DNA of 64,000 bases, from NCBI GenBank assembly GCA_041545745.1, contig CP168152.1, positions 804,001 through 868,000 of the forward strand, written 5' to 3'. The position numbers and the translations under genes were made by a program. Within the stretch, counting starts at the first letter, position 1, and each line of letters starts with the position of its first letter. Source of the stretch: Stenotrophomonas indicatrix. GTDB lineage: Bacteria > Pseudomonadota > Gammaproteobacteria > Xanthomonadales > Xanthomonadaceae. This document shows, in pieces, positions 36,201 through 44,845 of this stretch. The notes under the pieces were generated by a model. That model saw only the letters and a list, made by a program, of their open reading frames with translations, did not search any database and was not told the DNA's origin.

Positions 36201-36461
36201 GATCCAGCTGCCGTTGACCGTAATGCTGCTGCCGACACCATTGGCCTCCAGCGCGTAGCCATCGGCACTGTGCAGCAGGGTATCGTCGGCGCCCAGCTGC
36301 AGGCTGCCGCCATCGGTAACCTTCAACGGCCCCTGCAGTTCGGCCGCGTGCACGGGCAGGGCGGCCCACAGTGCGCTGGCCAGCAGGCTGGGAATCAAGG
36401 GAAGGCGCGAAGCGCGCGCGCAGACGGACGCACGGCGGCGCCGTGGGGGAGAGGCGTTCAT
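33210..36461 (-). CDS. Type Va autotransporter, pertactin-like passenger with beta-barrel (1083 aa)
   Basis: This is a surface protein secreted through its own barrel. Residues 1-39 form a long basic signal peptide (RRRRASVCARASRLP ... ALPVHA). Residues ~40-690 are a repetitive beta-helix passenger rich in Gly, Asn, Ser and Thr (VNATGGGKVWLNGGSVTSGGHALYSSGVGS). A Pro/Asp-rich linker (PPIDPPTPPIDPPAPPIDPP, ~725-780) follows. The last ~290 residues are the autotransporter barrel, starting PAVYMANQSSALGMFRHSLYDR and ending LGVSYRW with the terminal aromatic needed for BAM recognition. ATG 36461 has AGGAAT upstream. A G8 tract lies in the coding strand (34470-34463). Adhesion is the likely role by family. 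It is adjacent to a Roc-like signalling operon. Confidence 0.92.
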   Translation of the reverse strand: MNASPPRRRRASVCARASRLPLIPSLLASALWAALPVHAAELQGPLKVTDGGSLQLGADDTLLHSADGYALEANGVGSSITVNGSWISSTGGGSGILASAGGSVLLEGGILQVGSGSTTVGYALNASGAGSVIRANNLVIEAYRNGSGYGTVNATGGGKVWLNGGSVTSGGHALYSSGVGSELHVTGATIHNGPSSSAYAERGALLSLESLKMTFAEASSGYSGRVSSNGNGSVLSLRDVDVVNGYFDINNGGTLQIVGGSASTNGGSIHLLGNRTNQVYSTADVTGGRFETVGGYGVNVNSWAKLTANGAHFTVRDGNSGIWLSGADSLADLTDTTLSTYGDNGYGHGVDVWGGTATITGGSIDTHGDGVYGLRASGSNPPTPYSRIRAKNLDITTHGNGGGGVFLGGSTADAQLDGGSITTLGASSFGIVQMNTAKLTADNLSIHAQGTNSGAYRSYITVFGPYWDRLVFNNSTLQTQDGPALWLQGSNHELTLNNTDVVARQQGNVDGGRLLRVSDTVFTDGSSVATADILFTADNSRLTGDVVVDSATANVQMTLRNGTVFNGALRNDSGYQVAQLAMDGSSQWNVRGNSSVGSLDHAGTIAFIAPTTNDFKTLTVTGDYVGNDGHWLFNRALGDDASLGDQLVIQGNSSGTASVSVRNAGGAGALTSEGIRLISVGGQSDAQFSLQGRAVAGAYDYFLYKGGVSTPGDGNWYLRSEYVPPVDPPEPPDPPEPPIDPPTPPIDPPAPPIDPPVVPPVDPPLPPVPPRVERPEPAVYMANQSSALGMFRHSLYDRSGDPADATDGGSDAIAWAQVRSSQPGSRGRQVDVDSQLNSVLLGVGRRFEANPGGQLQAGVMAGQGRARNDSRSQVTGYTARGVVTGTSLGLYATWLQDARMDSGAYVDGWLQYGRFRNSVQGEGLQKEHYRSHSWTGSAEAGYVLPVQRTAQRGLYLEPQLQVIHSRYDADRVVETNGTVVEGRDKDSTTTRVGLRLYTRSLTQRQGQVQPFVAVNWWSGGNDAAIAVDGERLRRQLPRDIYEAKAGVQVNLSGGWRGWGEISRQTGGMGFRDTSGQLGVSYRW
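34198..34278. repeat. 21-bp tandem repeats encoding the Pro-rich linker of the autotransporter
   Basis: Three 21-bp units (34198-34218, 34219-34239, 34240-34260) of the type GGATCaATCGGCGGAGtCGGC and a shortened fourth (34261-34278) encode xPPIDPP heptads on the minus strand. Copy number could vary between strains. Confidence 0.8.
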
Positions 36462-36633
36462 GCTGTTGGATTCCTGTGGCAGGGCGCAGCGCGGCTGCGC
36501 GATCTGGCGCGGCAGGGCCGCGTCGCTGTGGAAACCGCGTGCGATGGCCGTTGCAGGCGCCATCCGGTTTCCTTCCCGCCGGCAACGCGATGACGATGGG
36601 AAATCGTCACCGTGGCGGGATGCATCCAGAGTA

Positions 36634-36673
36634 GAAATCAGCCCTGTCCGATGGAATCAGGCGTTTCCTAAAG
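36634..36673. promoter_or_regulatory. Two tandem copies of a GGAATCAG-N5-TCCTAAA-type motif upstream of the autotransporter gene
   Basis: GAAATCAGCCCTGTCC (36634-36649) and GGAATCAGGCGTTTCCTAAA (36653-36672) lie 19 bp apart and ~175-210 bp upstream of the autotransporter start. The second matches the sequence before the hybrid kinase gene (44702-44721) at 17 of 20 positions. TCCTA/TAGGA half-sites are typical of NarL/RcsB-class response regulators, so this is a candidate operator for the adjacent LuxR-type regulator (inference). Confidence 0.55.
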
Positions 36674-36724
36674 CACTTAGTCCCCCTGCGCATGGGCAGG
36701 GGATGGTTCAGTGATGTGGATGCA

Positions 36725-37366
36725 TCAGCCGAACATCGACGCCTGCAGGCAGTACTCGATCAATGCCTGGTCGCTGTCCACACCCAGTTTGCGCATCGCG
36801 TTGATTTTCTGCGTGCTGACCGTCTTCGCACTGCGCTGCAGCTGTCGGGCGATGTCACCCACGCTCATGCCGCCGGTGAACAGGCGGATGACTTCCAGTT
36901 CGCGTGGCGAGAGGCGCGCAAGCACCGCCTCGGCATCGGCGGGTTCTGCGGAGGCCACCGGCAGCAGGCCGGGCGGGCGGTAGACACGGTCGGCCAGCAC
37001 CGTGCGCAGCGCCTGCACCAGGCTGCCCAGACCATGGCTTTTGAGTACTACGCCGCTGGCACCGGCGGCATACATGGCTGCCACCAACGAGGGATTGGAG
37101 ACCATCGTCAACACCAGCAGACGCACATCGGGGAAGCTGCGACGCAGGAACGAGATCAGCTTGATGCCATCGCCGAAGCTGTCACCACCGGGCATGCTGT
37201 AGTCGGTGATCACCGCATGGGGCAGGGTGCTCGTCATCAGCTCGATCAGGGTCACCGGATCGGCGGCCTCGCCGACCACGTCCAGGTCCAGTTCGCCGGC
37301 CAGGACATCGCGGATGCCGGCAAGCACGATCGGATGGTCGTCAGCGATGAGGATGCGGGTGGTCAT
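36725..37366 (-). CDS. LuxR/NarL-family DNA-binding response regulator (213 aa), RocA/RcsB-like
   Basis: A two-domain transcription regulator. The receiver domain spans 1-~125 (ILIADDHPIVLAGIRDVL, phosphoacceptor D55 in VITDYSMPG, switch Thr in LLVLTMVSNPSL, Lys in VVLKSHG). The C-terminal LuxR-type helix-turn-helix spans ~148-210 (LSPRELEVIRLFTGGMSVGDIARQLQRSAKTVSTQKINAMRKLGV). This layout is that of RcsB, BvgA and Pseudomonas RocA1. It is the last gene of a four-gene signalling cluster; its ATG overlaps the end of the upstream hybrid kinase (ATGA). The adjacent autotransporter, transcribed the same way 264 bp further on, is a likely target. Confidence 0.93.
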   Translation of the reverse strand: MTTRILIADDHPIVLAGIRDVLAGELDLDVVGEAADPVTLIELMTSTLPHAVITDYSMPGGDSFGDGIKLISFLRRSFPDVRLLVLTMVSNPSLVAAMYAAGASGVVLKSHGLGSLVQALRTVLADRVYRPPGLLPVASAEPADAEAVLARLSPRELEVIRLFTGGMSVGDIARQLQRSAKTVSTQKINAMRKLGVDSDQALIEYCLQASMFG

Positions 37367-40300
37367 GGCGGTGTCGGGTTGCTGGAAGATGAGGGAGCGG
37401 CGGCGTGCGCCAAGGGTTCCAGCAGCCGCTGCAGGCGCCGTTGGAAGTGGTCGAGCGCCGTAGCGACAGCAGGCAACGCGTCGCCGTCGCCGATCTGTTG
37501 TTCGATCTGCTGGCCGTGTGCCACCAGTACCGGTGCGCCAACGATCACCAGTGCGCCGCGGATGCGGTGCAGCACCTGTGCCACGCGTTCTGATGCGGCA
37601 TCGTCGATCGCCCGCCGCAGGCTGTCCAGGTCGGCCTGCATGGTCTGCACGAACAACGCCTGCATTTTTTCCGGAACCTGCAGGGGAGCATCGGCGGCCG
37701 CGTCGATGGGTTCGCTGTGCGGCCGGGCTGCAACCTGGGTCAGCAGGCGCTGCAGTGCCGCCAGGGTGATCGGCTTGACCAGCACCCCCTGCATCCCCGC
37801 CTCATGGCAGCGTTGCCGCTCGGCCGGGTCGGCGTTGGCGGTTGCGCCATGGATCGGTACGTCAACCCCACGCGCGCGCAATGCGCGGGCCAGATCGTAA
37901 CCATCCAGCCCCGGCATGTTGAGGTCGGTCAACACCAGGGCGAAGGGACGCTGCGGCCAATAGTGCAGGGCTTCATTGCCATCACTGGCGACCACGGCAT
38001 GGCAACCGAGCTGCTCCAGCTGGTCACGCAGGATCGCCTGGTTGATCGGGTTGTCTTCGGCAACAAGCACCTGCAGCCCGAACCTGCGTGGCGTCGGCAG
38101 GCGCCCGTTGACCTCGGCGGGCAGTGCTTGCCCGGCCGCGGCCGCCAGCGCGAGCACGATCGCGTCCACACGATGCACGCCGACCTGCCAATGTCCCCGC
38201 ACCTGTTGTGGCTGCATTCCGCCCTCGCGGCAGGCGACCACCTGCGGTCCACTCCACGTGGGCGTGCCCTCGTCCAGGACAAGGTCGAGCATCACTGTGC
38301 CAGGATCGGCAAGCGCCGGCGCATCTTCGCGATGCACGCTGGCCTGTGCACCACGCTGCTGCAACCGCTCGCATATCGATTGTGCAAACTCGCGAACGCT
38401 GCCGCGAACCTGCACTGGCAATCCTGCCGGCAATCGCGGTGACGCCGCCTGCAGCGGATCGGGTGTTGCCTCGGGCAGTGGCAGTTCGACCGAGAAACTG
38501 CTGCCCAGGCCGCTTTCGCTGACCACCCGCAGATGGCCTTCCATCATCGCGGTGAGATGTGCACAGATGGCCAGGCCCAATCCGGTACCCCGCATGGCAT
38601 CGGTGCCCGGGTTGGCCTGGAAGAAAGGCTCGAACAGATGTGCCTGGTGCTCGCTGGCGATGCCGATGCCGGTATCGGCCACCTGCCAGCGCAGCCAGCA
38701 TCGACCATCGTCGTGCTGTGCGCCCAGGCGCACCACGACCCGGCCGCTGTCGGTGAATTTCAGCGCATTGCTGATCAGGTTGTTGAGGATCTGGCGGATG
38801 CGCGCGGCATCACCGTTGACCGCGGTCGGCACGTCCGGATCGATGCAGGCATAGAACTGCAGGCCCTTGTGTGCGGCGGCAGCGGCGTAGGAGTCCAGCG
38901 CGTCCTCGGTCAAGCGCACTGGATCGAATGCGCCGGGCTCCAGGCTCAGCTGATCGGCCTCGGCCTTGCTGACATCCAGGATGTCGCTGATCAGCTGCAT
39001 CAATGTCGATGACGAGCGCTGGATCGTGTCCAGATAGTCCTGCTGGCGAGCATCCAGCGGGGTCAGGCCAAGCAGCTCCAGCGTGCCGAGCACGCCGTAC
39101 AGCGGGGTGCGGATCTCATGGCTCATGGTGGCCAGGAACTGGCTCTTGGCCCGGTTGGCCTGGTCGGCCGCACGCCGTGCCTGCTGCAGCACCTGCTCGG
39201 CCTCATGCTGGCTGCTGAGGTCGATGAACAGGCACAGCACGGCGAGCTCGCCGCGATAGCGCGCGGACGTCGCGGTGATCAGCAGATGGCGGTTGTCCGG
39301 CGTGGTGTAGGCCAGACCGTCACCCGCGGTAGTGCCGCCGGCGGCGAGCACGCTGCGTCGCCAAGGCCCGTGCCAGCCCCCCTCGTCGTGGTCTTCCCCC
39401 AGCCACTGACGCGCGAGCGCGTTGTCCAGCAGCACGCGGCCATCGGTCCGGCGCAGCAGGCACAATCCGATAGGTGCATTGTCGAGGATGGTACGGCTGA
39501 AGGCTTCGCTTTCCAGCAGTCGTGCATGGTTGCGGCGCAGTGGCTCGATCACCGAACGCCGGTAGGCACGCAGGATCAGCACGCCACCGGTGGCCAGCAG
39601 CAATGCCACCACCATGCTGCCCAGCAGGGGCCCGCGCGGGTGCTGGAACACCTGTTGCCAGCCAACGTGATACACCGCCAGCCATCCCTGTTCGCTGCGC
39701 ATGCGGAACAGCAGGCCGTCCAGACCCGCACGCCAGGACGTGCCGGCTCGGCTGGCATCGCTGGGGTCACCGAGCAGCAGGCGGCCGTTGCCATCGAACA
39801 GCGACATCCGTTCGAACACTGGTGTACCCATCACCTGACGGTAGTCATCAACGCGGCCTGGATCCAGCAGGCAGGCCACTGCGGCCAGCGAGTCGTCCTC
39901 GCTCTCACCCCACAGGCGGGCGTCCTGCGGCGCGTGCGCGATGGCAAGCAGCCGGGTCTGTCCATCGCGCCAGGCCACCGGCGTCCAGACCACGTTGCCG
40001 CGGCGCAGCGCTGGCCGTTCGCGCAGGACCTGGTGGATGGCGGGCAATGCCGGCTGCAGGTGATGCGGGCTGCTCTGGCCGGGATCACCGCGCGTTGTCT
40101 GGATCGGTGCAAGCAGGCCACGAAGGCCCTGTCCATCGACCAGCAGGCATTGCGGCGGCGGAAACCGGGAGGCCGCCCAGAAAGCGCCGTAGAAGCGCAG
40201 GAAGCGATCGCCCAGTTCGGCCGTTGCCTGTGCCGATGCGCCGCCATCGGCACCGATCCGGGCGAAACCGGCGAACAACGGGCTGGGCTGTGCACGTGGA

Positions 40301-40563
40301 GCGGCATCGTCCACCGGCTGCCCGCCACTGCCCACGTCATGCAGGCGCCATTGCCGCAGGAAGCGTTCCTGTTCCTGCAGCGTGCCGTCCAGGCGACGGA
40401 AGTGGTAGCGGATCTTGCTCTGTTCTTCGTTGAACAGCTGGCTGCCGGTGGACAGCAGCAGGCCGGTCTGCAGGGTTGCCAGCACCACCACGCCGATCAG
40501 CAGGGCATGTACACGCAGGGAACGGCGGGCGAGTCGGCGTACGGGAGCGGCCTCGGCCGGCAT
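37363..40563 (-). CDS. Hybrid sensor histidine kinase with receiver and Hpt domains (1066 aa)
   Basis: A membrane sensor with the full internal phosphorelay. The first helix is at ~22-42 ([20 protein letters not shown]), a ~270-residue periplasmic sensor follows, and the second helix is at ~312-331. A PAS-like segment ([20 protein letters not shown]) spans ~360-450. HisKA has H482 in [11 protein letters not shown], the HATPase has N-box NLISNALKF and G-box GTGLGLAI, the receiver has D880 in LTDLNMPG, and the C-terminal Hpt has H999 in LHRIRGAL. The domain order resembles BvgS, EvgS and RocS. Start: ATG 40563 is preferred, while GTG 40617 would add 18 residues. It overlaps the downstream regulator gene. 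Confidence 0.92.
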   Translation of the reverse strand: MPAEAAPVRRLARRSLRVHALLIGVVVLATLQTGLLLSTGSQLFNEEQSKIRYHFRRLDGTLQEQERFLRQWRLHDVGSGGQPVDDAAPRAQPSPLFAGFARIGADGGASAQATAELGDRFLRFYGAFWAASRFPPPQCLLVDGQGLRGLLAPIQTTRGDPGQSSPHHLQPALPAIHQVLRERPALRRGNVVWTPVAWRDGQTRLLAIAHAPQDARLWGESEDDSLAAVACLLDPGRVDDYRQVMGTPVFERMSLFDGNGRLLLGDPSDASRAGTSWRAGLDGLLFRMRSEQGWLAVYHVGWQQVFQHPRGPLLGSMVVALLLATGGVLILRAYRRSVIEPLRRNHARLLESEAFSRTILDNAPIGLCLLRRTDGRVLLDNALARQWLGEDHDEGGWHGPWRRSVLAAGGTTAGDGLAYTTPDNRHLLITATSARYRGELAVLCLFIDLSSQHEAEQVLQQARRAADQANRAKSQFLATMSHEIRTPLYGVLGTLELLGLTPLDARQQDYLDTIQRSSSTLMQLISDILDVSKAEADQLSLEPGAFDPVRLTEDALDSYAAAAAHKGLQFYACIDPDVPTAVNGDAARIRQILNNLISNALKFTDSGRVVVRLGAQHDDGRCWLRWQVADTGIGIASEHQAHLFEPFFQANPGTDAMRGTGLGLAICAHLTAMMEGHLRVVSESGLGSSFSVELPLPEATPDPLQAASPRLPAGLPVQVRGSVREFAQSICERLQQRGAQASVHREDAPALADPGTVMLDLVLDEGTPTWSGPQVVACREGGMQPQQVRGHWQVGVHRVDAIVLALAAAAGQALPAEVNGRLPTPRRFGLQVLVAEDNPINQAILRDQLEQLGCHAVVASDGNEALHYWPQRPFALVLTDLNMPGLDGYDLARALRARGVDVPIHGATANADPAERQRCHEAGMQGVLVKPITLAALQRLLTQVAARPHSEPIDAAADAPLQVPEKMQALFVQTMQADLDSLRRAIDDAASERVAQVLHRIRGALVIVGAPVLVAHGQQIEQQIGDGDALPAVATALDHFQRRLQRLLEPLAHAAAPSSSSNPTPP

Positions 40564-40689
40564 GGACAGGTCTCGGAGCAGTAAGCGGGCGATGGTGGCC
40601 GGAAGGGCCCAGGGCACGGCTGGTACCGCCGTGCAGAGAGGATCGTCAATGACTCTTGATGGGATTGTGAAGCCTTTCAGCAGCGCCTG

Positions 40690-41907
40690 TCAGCGCGACG
40701 CGGCCCGGCTGCTGCCGGCGGCAGAATAGGGAACATCTTCGTCCAGCAGACGGGTGAAGTCGTCCGAGGGCAATGCCTGTGAAATCAGGAAGCCCTGTAC
40801 CTGGTTGCAGCCGAGCTGGCGCAGCGCTGCCAGATCGGCATCGCTTTCCACGCCTTCGGCAACGATGGTCAGGCCGAGCTGGTTGGCCAGCGCGATCACA
40901 GTGGTCAAGGTCAGGTGCAGGGCGGGATCGCGCGCGCAACCGCTGACCAGGGCACGATCGATCTTGACCTCGGTGAACGGCGTGTTGACCAGGTTGTGCA
41001 CCGAGCTCAGGCCTTGGCCGAAGTCGTCCTGGGCCAGGCCGAACCCCTTCATCCGCAACCGGCACGCGCCTGCATAGAAGTCGCTGACGTGCCGGGTGGT
41101 GCTGTTCTCCATCAGTTCAAAGCACAGATCAGCCGGATTGCCGCCCGCGGCCAGGGTCAGTGCCAGCAGTTCATCCGGAAGATCGGACTGCTCCATCAGG
41201 TGCGGCGGCAGGTTGATCGACACCGGCACGCGGAATCCCTGGGAGCGCCAGCGAGCCTGCGCCTGGATGCTGGCCGTGAGCATCGCGCGCAGCAGTTCGC
41301 CCTCCAGGCCATGACGGCACAGCGCCGGCAGGAAGCTTCCAGGCGCCAGCGTCCCCAGCTGCGGGTGGCGCCAGCGCACCAGTGCTTCGGCGGCGACCAC
41401 GCGCCCGGACTGCAGCGACTTCTTCGGCTGGAACCAGGCGGTCAGGCTGCCGTCGGCCAGCGCCTGCCGCAGCTGCGCCGCGTCCGGTTCCGGAGTCAGC
41501 GCAGCCGGGCTGGTCCGCACCGCTGGCCGGGTCTGGGCCAATGCACCGAGCAGCGCATCGACATCGCTCGCGGCGACCGGCTTGGCCAACAGGCCGACCA
41601 CGTCCAGGCCCAGTGATTCGGCCATCAACCGCGCCGAACTCATCATCCGCCGCGAGGCTGCGCTGACCACGGCGAGCCGCGGCGGGCGCGGTTGCGCGGC
41701 CAGGGCCTGGATGAACTGGATGCCATCCTGGCCGGGCATCAACAGATCGCTCACCACCAGGTCATACGCCTGGCAGGCACACAAGGCGATCGCTGCGTCC
41801 ACGTCTTCGCAGGCGTCGACCTGCACGCCGGCGCGCGCGCTGAACAGGTTGACGAGGTAACCACGTTGGAACGGCTGGTCTTCCAGGATCAGGACACGGC
41901 GGGTCAT
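40690..41907 (-). CDS. EAL-domain response regulator (c-di-GMP phosphodiesterase), RocR-like (405 aa)
   Basis: A receiver domain (1-~120, VLILEDQPFQRGYL, D54 in VVSDLLMPGQ, K109 region LLAKPV) is joined to an EAL domain (~140-395). Catalytic and Mg-binding residues appear intact: E174 in EALVRW, SINLPP, ELMENS, the DDFGQG loop, VKIDRALV, IVAEGVES and QGFLISQAL. It should therefore hydrolyse c-di-GMP under control of phosphorylation. REC-EAL with this layout is RocR/SadR of Pseudomonas; S. maltophilia BsmR is of the same type. It is flanked by two paralogous hybrid kinases and overlaps the upstream one by 4 bp (ATGA). Confidence 0.93.
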   Translation of the reverse strand: MTRRVLILEDQPFQRGYLVNLFSARAGVQVDACEDVDAAIALCACQAYDLVVSDLLMPGQDGIQFIQALAAQPRPPRLAVVSAASRRMMSSARLMAESLGLDVVGLLAKPVAASDVDALLGALAQTRPAVRTSPAALTPEPDAAQLRQALADGSLTAWFQPKKSLQSGRVVAAEALVRWRHPQLGTLAPGSFLPALCRHGLEGELLRAMLTASIQAQARWRSQGFRVPVSINLPPHLMEQSDLPDELLALTLAAGGNPADLCFELMENSTTRHVSDFYAGACRLRMKGFGLAQDDFGQGLSSVHNLVNTPFTEVKIDRALVSGCARDPALHLTLTTVIALANQLGLTIVAEGVESDADLAALRQLGCNQVQGFLISQALPSDDFTRLLDEDVPYSAAGSSRAASR

Positions 41908-44669
41908 GCGGGATCTCCTTGGCGAACGGCGGAAAGCGCCTGACGCAGGCGTGCGATGTCGATGGGTTTGCTCAGATAGCCGTGCATGCCGCTGGCCAGG
42001 CAGCGCTCGCGTTCCTCGGCGGTAGCGTTGGCGGTGGCTCCGATCACCGGCAGCAGGGTGCCTTCTGCCCGCAGCCGGCGCGCCAGGGTGTGGCCGTCCA
42101 TGCGCGGCATGTTGATGTCGGTGACCACCAGGTCGAAGTCATGGGTCTGGCACAGCTGCAATGCCTCGACACCGTCCTGCGCAAGCTCCACCTCGCAGCC
42201 CAGCGCCTGCAGCTGTTCGGCCAGAATCACCCGGTTGATGGGATTGTCTTCCACGGCCAGCACCCGCAGCCCTAACGGGCCCGGTTGCACATCGCGCGCT
42301 GCAGTCGGCAGCGTCGCGCATTGCCGCTGCTGGCGTGCGACCGCCAGGGCGATCGAGGACATGCCATGCAGGGTGACCAACAGCGCGCCATCGGCGGTGG
42401 GTGCCGGTTGGTCGCCACCATCGATCGAGGCCAGCACCCGCGGTCCCTGCCAGGCCAACGGCTGTTGCGCCTCGCCATCCATCAGGATCGCGCCAGCGTG
42501 GTCGAGCAGGGCAGGATCGCCCTGCAGCGGCTGCGCATTGGCACCCCAGCGGCGCAGCCAGCCACAGGCACTGTCGACCAGCTCGCGATCGCGGCCGCGC
42601 ACGTAGACCGGCGGTTCGGCGAGCAATGCCGGGCCATCCTCGGTCGCGGCCAGCACCGGCAAGGGCAGGCGCACGGTGAAACTGCTGCCCAGTCCCGGTT
42701 CGCTGACCACGCGCAGTTCGCCACTCATCAGGCGTACCAGACGGTCGCTGATCGACAGGCCCAGCCCGGTGCCCTGCGCACTGGCTGCGCCACGGACCTG
42801 ACGGAAGGGCTCGAACAGGCGTGCCTGTTCCTCGGTGGCGATGCCCACGCCGGTATCGGTGACCTGCCAGGCCAGCACGCTCGACTCGCCTTCGCGCTGT
42901 ACCAGCCGCACGCGCAGCACCACCCGGCCATGCTCGGTGAACTTGATGGCATTGCTGAGCAGGTTGCCCAGCACCTGGCGGATCCGGTCGGCATCGCCGA
43001 GCACCCGTGTCGGCAACCGGGGATCGGTGCACACCAGGACCTGCAGGCCCTTGCGCGTCGCCGCAGCGGCGAAGCTGCGCAGCACGCTCTCGGTCAGTTC
43101 GCGCGGCGAGAACGATGCCGGCTCCAGGCTCAGCTGGCCCGACTCGATCTTGGACACATCCAGCACGTCGCTGATCAGTTGCAGCAGCACCGACGAAGAA
43201 CTCTCGATGGTGCGCAGGTACTGCGACTGGCGCGCATCGAGGGGCGTGCGGCCGAGCAGCTCCAGCGTGCCAAGCACCCCGTACAGCGGCGTGCGGATCT
43301 CATGGCTCATGGTCGCCAGGAACGCGCTCTTGGCCTGGTTGGCGGCGTCGGCCGCCTGCCGTGCAGAGGACAGTGCCGCCTGCGCCTGCCGATGGCGTGA
43401 GATGTCGTGGAACACGCACAGCAGTACATCGTCATCCTGGTAGCGGCAGGCCGCATGCAGTACCTGCAGCTGGCGGCCGTCGCGCGCGGTGAACTCCAGC
43501 CCGCGGCCGCGTTCGCCGGCATGCCCGCGCCACGGTGCCTGCCAATCGCTGTCGGTGCCGTCCTCGCCCAGCCAGTCGCGCAGCAGCTGGTTGGACAGCA
43601 GCAGCTGGCGGTCGCTGCGACGCAGCACACAGATACCCACCGGCGCCAGGTCGATCACCGTCGAACTGAAATCCAGGCTTTCCAGCAAGCGCCGGTGCTG
43701 CAGCAGGGCCGGTTGGATCAACTGGCGGTCGACACGGTGCCGCAGCAGGCGCAGGGCAATGCCAGCCAGCAGCAGCAATGCACTGCTGATCAGCAGCGAA
43801 GTCGCCATGTCGCCGAGCAGCAGGCGCGGAGGCAGGTGATAGACCAGCCGCCAGCCGTCATTGCCCACCCCTTTCACCAGGGCCACGCCACGTGGCAGGC
43901 CCGTGCTCCAGAGCACGCCGAAACTATCGTCCTGGCGCTGCTGCAGTGCTTTCCAGCCTGCGCTGTCCAGGCGTGGAGCCAGGCTCGACAGGGCAGGCTG
44001 CCCATCGTGGTCCAGCAGGGCGTAACCGCCGATACCCTGGCCATCGATCATGTCCGAAGCGGCCGCACTGTCCAGCAGCAGCATCAGCCACTGGCTCGGC
44101 TGCGCTCCGGCCTGTACCGGTTGTGCCAGGGCGACGCCGGCATCGCCCGCGCGCAGCCAGTACACCGGATCGGTACCGGCAAGCGTGCCGCTGCGCTGCT
44201 GCAGCACCTGCAACGTGGGCAGGCCGGCGATGTCCACGTCGGCCTGGCCGCCCGCCAGCCAATGCGTTCCCTGCGCATCAACCAGCAGCAGATGGGTCTG
44301 CAGGGTCTGCAGCGTGTGCTCTGCGCGCGGTGACAGCAGCAGGCGCTGGCCGGGCTTGCCGCCCGGCCCGTCCAATGGCAGCTGGCGCACGCCCTCGCTG
44401 GACGGCGCCGACGGATCACCCACCACCACCGAATCGCCCAGGTAGCGCAGCAGGGCCTCGCGCTGGTCGAAGTAGATCTGTGCCTTGTACGCGGCGGCAT
44501 TCATGTCGCGGCGGTGGCTGGAGATATCTTCGGTCAACGCGGTCAGCAGGTAGAAGCCGGTGGCGGCAGCCAGGCACAGGAACACGCACACCGTGAGCCA
44601 GCGCAGCAGCATCGAAGCGGTGGTCGGCGGTGCGACCAAGGGCAGGGAAGGGCGAGGGAATCGGAACAT
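41904..44669 (-). CDS. Hybrid sensor histidine kinase with receiver domain, no Hpt (921 aa)
   Basis: First gene of the signalling cluster. The first membrane helix is at ~20-45 (LLRWLTVCVFLCLAAATGFYLLTAL), a periplasmic domain spans ~46-285, and the second helix is at ~290-308. A PAS-like segment (LAPVGICVLRRSDRQLLLSN) precedes HisKA with H456 in [11 protein letters not shown]. The HATPase has NLLSNAIKF and GTGLGLSI. The receiver has D851 in VVTDINMPR. Unlike its neighbour it ends after the receiver, so phosphotransfer would need the Hpt of the other kinase. The two kinases are clear paralogues around HisKA, with different periplasmic sensors. A motif shared with the autotransporter upstream region lies 33 bp before the ATG. 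Confidence 0.92.
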   Translation of the reverse strand: MFRFPRPSLPLVAPPTTASMLLRWLTVCVFLCLAAATGFYLLTALTEDISSHRRDMNAAAYKAQIYFDQREALLRYLGDSVVVGDPSAPSSEGVRQLPLDGPGGKPGQRLLLSPRAEHTLQTLQTHLLLVDAQGTHWLAGGQADVDIAGLPTLQVLQQRSGTLAGTDPVYWLRAGDAGVALAQPVQAGAQPSQWLMLLLDSAAASDMIDGQGIGGYALLDHDGQPALSSLAPRLDSAGWKALQQRQDDSFGVLWSTGLPRGVALVKGVGNDGWRLVYHLPPRLLLGDMATSLLISSALLLLAGIALRLLRHRVDRQLIQPALLQHRRLLESLDFSSTVIDLAPVGICVLRRSDRQLLLSNQLLRDWLGEDGTDSDWQAPWRGHAGERGRGLEFTARDGRQLQVLHAACRYQDDDVLLCVFHDISRHRQAQAALSSARQAADAANQAKSAFLATMSHEIRTPLYGVLGTLELLGRTPLDARQSQYLRTIESSSSVLLQLISDVLDVSKIESGQLSLEPASFSPRELTESVLRSFAAAATRKGLQVLVCTDPRLPTRVLGDADRIRQVLGNLLSNAIKFTEHGRVVLRVRLVQREGESSVLAWQVTDTGVGIATEEQARLFEPFRQVRGAASAQGTGLGLSISDRLVRLMSGELRVVSEPGLGSSFTVRLPLPVLAATEDGPALLAEPPVYVRGRDRELVDSACGWLRRWGANAQPLQGDPALLDHAGAILMDGEAQQPLAWQGPRVLASIDGGDQPAPTADGALLVTLHGMSSIALAVARQQRQCATLPTAARDVQPGPLGLRVLAVEDNPINRVILAEQLQALGCEVELAQDGVEALQLCQTHDFDLVVTDINMPRMDGHTLARRLRAEGTLLPVIGATANATAEERERCLASGMHGYLSKPIDIARLRQALSAVRQGDPA

Positions 44670-44701
44670 GCACCGATCCTAGGGAGGACGGTCACCCGCC
44701 C

Positions 44702-44721
44702 GGAATCAGCCATGTCCTAAA
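44702..44721. promoter_or_regulatory. GGAATCAG-N5-TCCTAAA motif upstream of the hybrid kinase operon
   Basis: GGAATCAGCCATGTCCTAAA lies 33-52 bp upstream of the kinase ATG. It matches the site at 36653 (17 of 20) and the one at 36634 (15 of 16). It is a candidate autoregulatory operator of the cluster's LuxR-type regulator. Confidence 0.55.
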
Positions 44722-44790
44722 AAGTGGCCTGCACCCCGTGCAGGAGACCACCAGCGGGGAACCGTTCAGGCTCGGACTGGTCTGGCGGTC

Positions 44791-44817
44791 AAAAAAAGAC
44801 CCCCGCCGAAGCGGGGG
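44791..44817 (-). terminator. Rho-independent terminator of the TonB-dependent receptor gene
   Basis: On the minus strand CCCCCGC-TTCG-GCGGGGG (44817-44800) is followed by TCTTTTTTT, 28 bp past the receptor stop. Confidence 0.93.
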
Positions 44818-44845
44818 CTGTGACGTGCCGCCAGCAGGGGCGCCC

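Noticed and set aside
36683..36702. CCCCTGC/GCAGGGG hairpin as terminator of the signalling operon
   Set aside because: The stem is 7 bp and is not followed by a T-run on the minus strand, so termination there cannot be supported.
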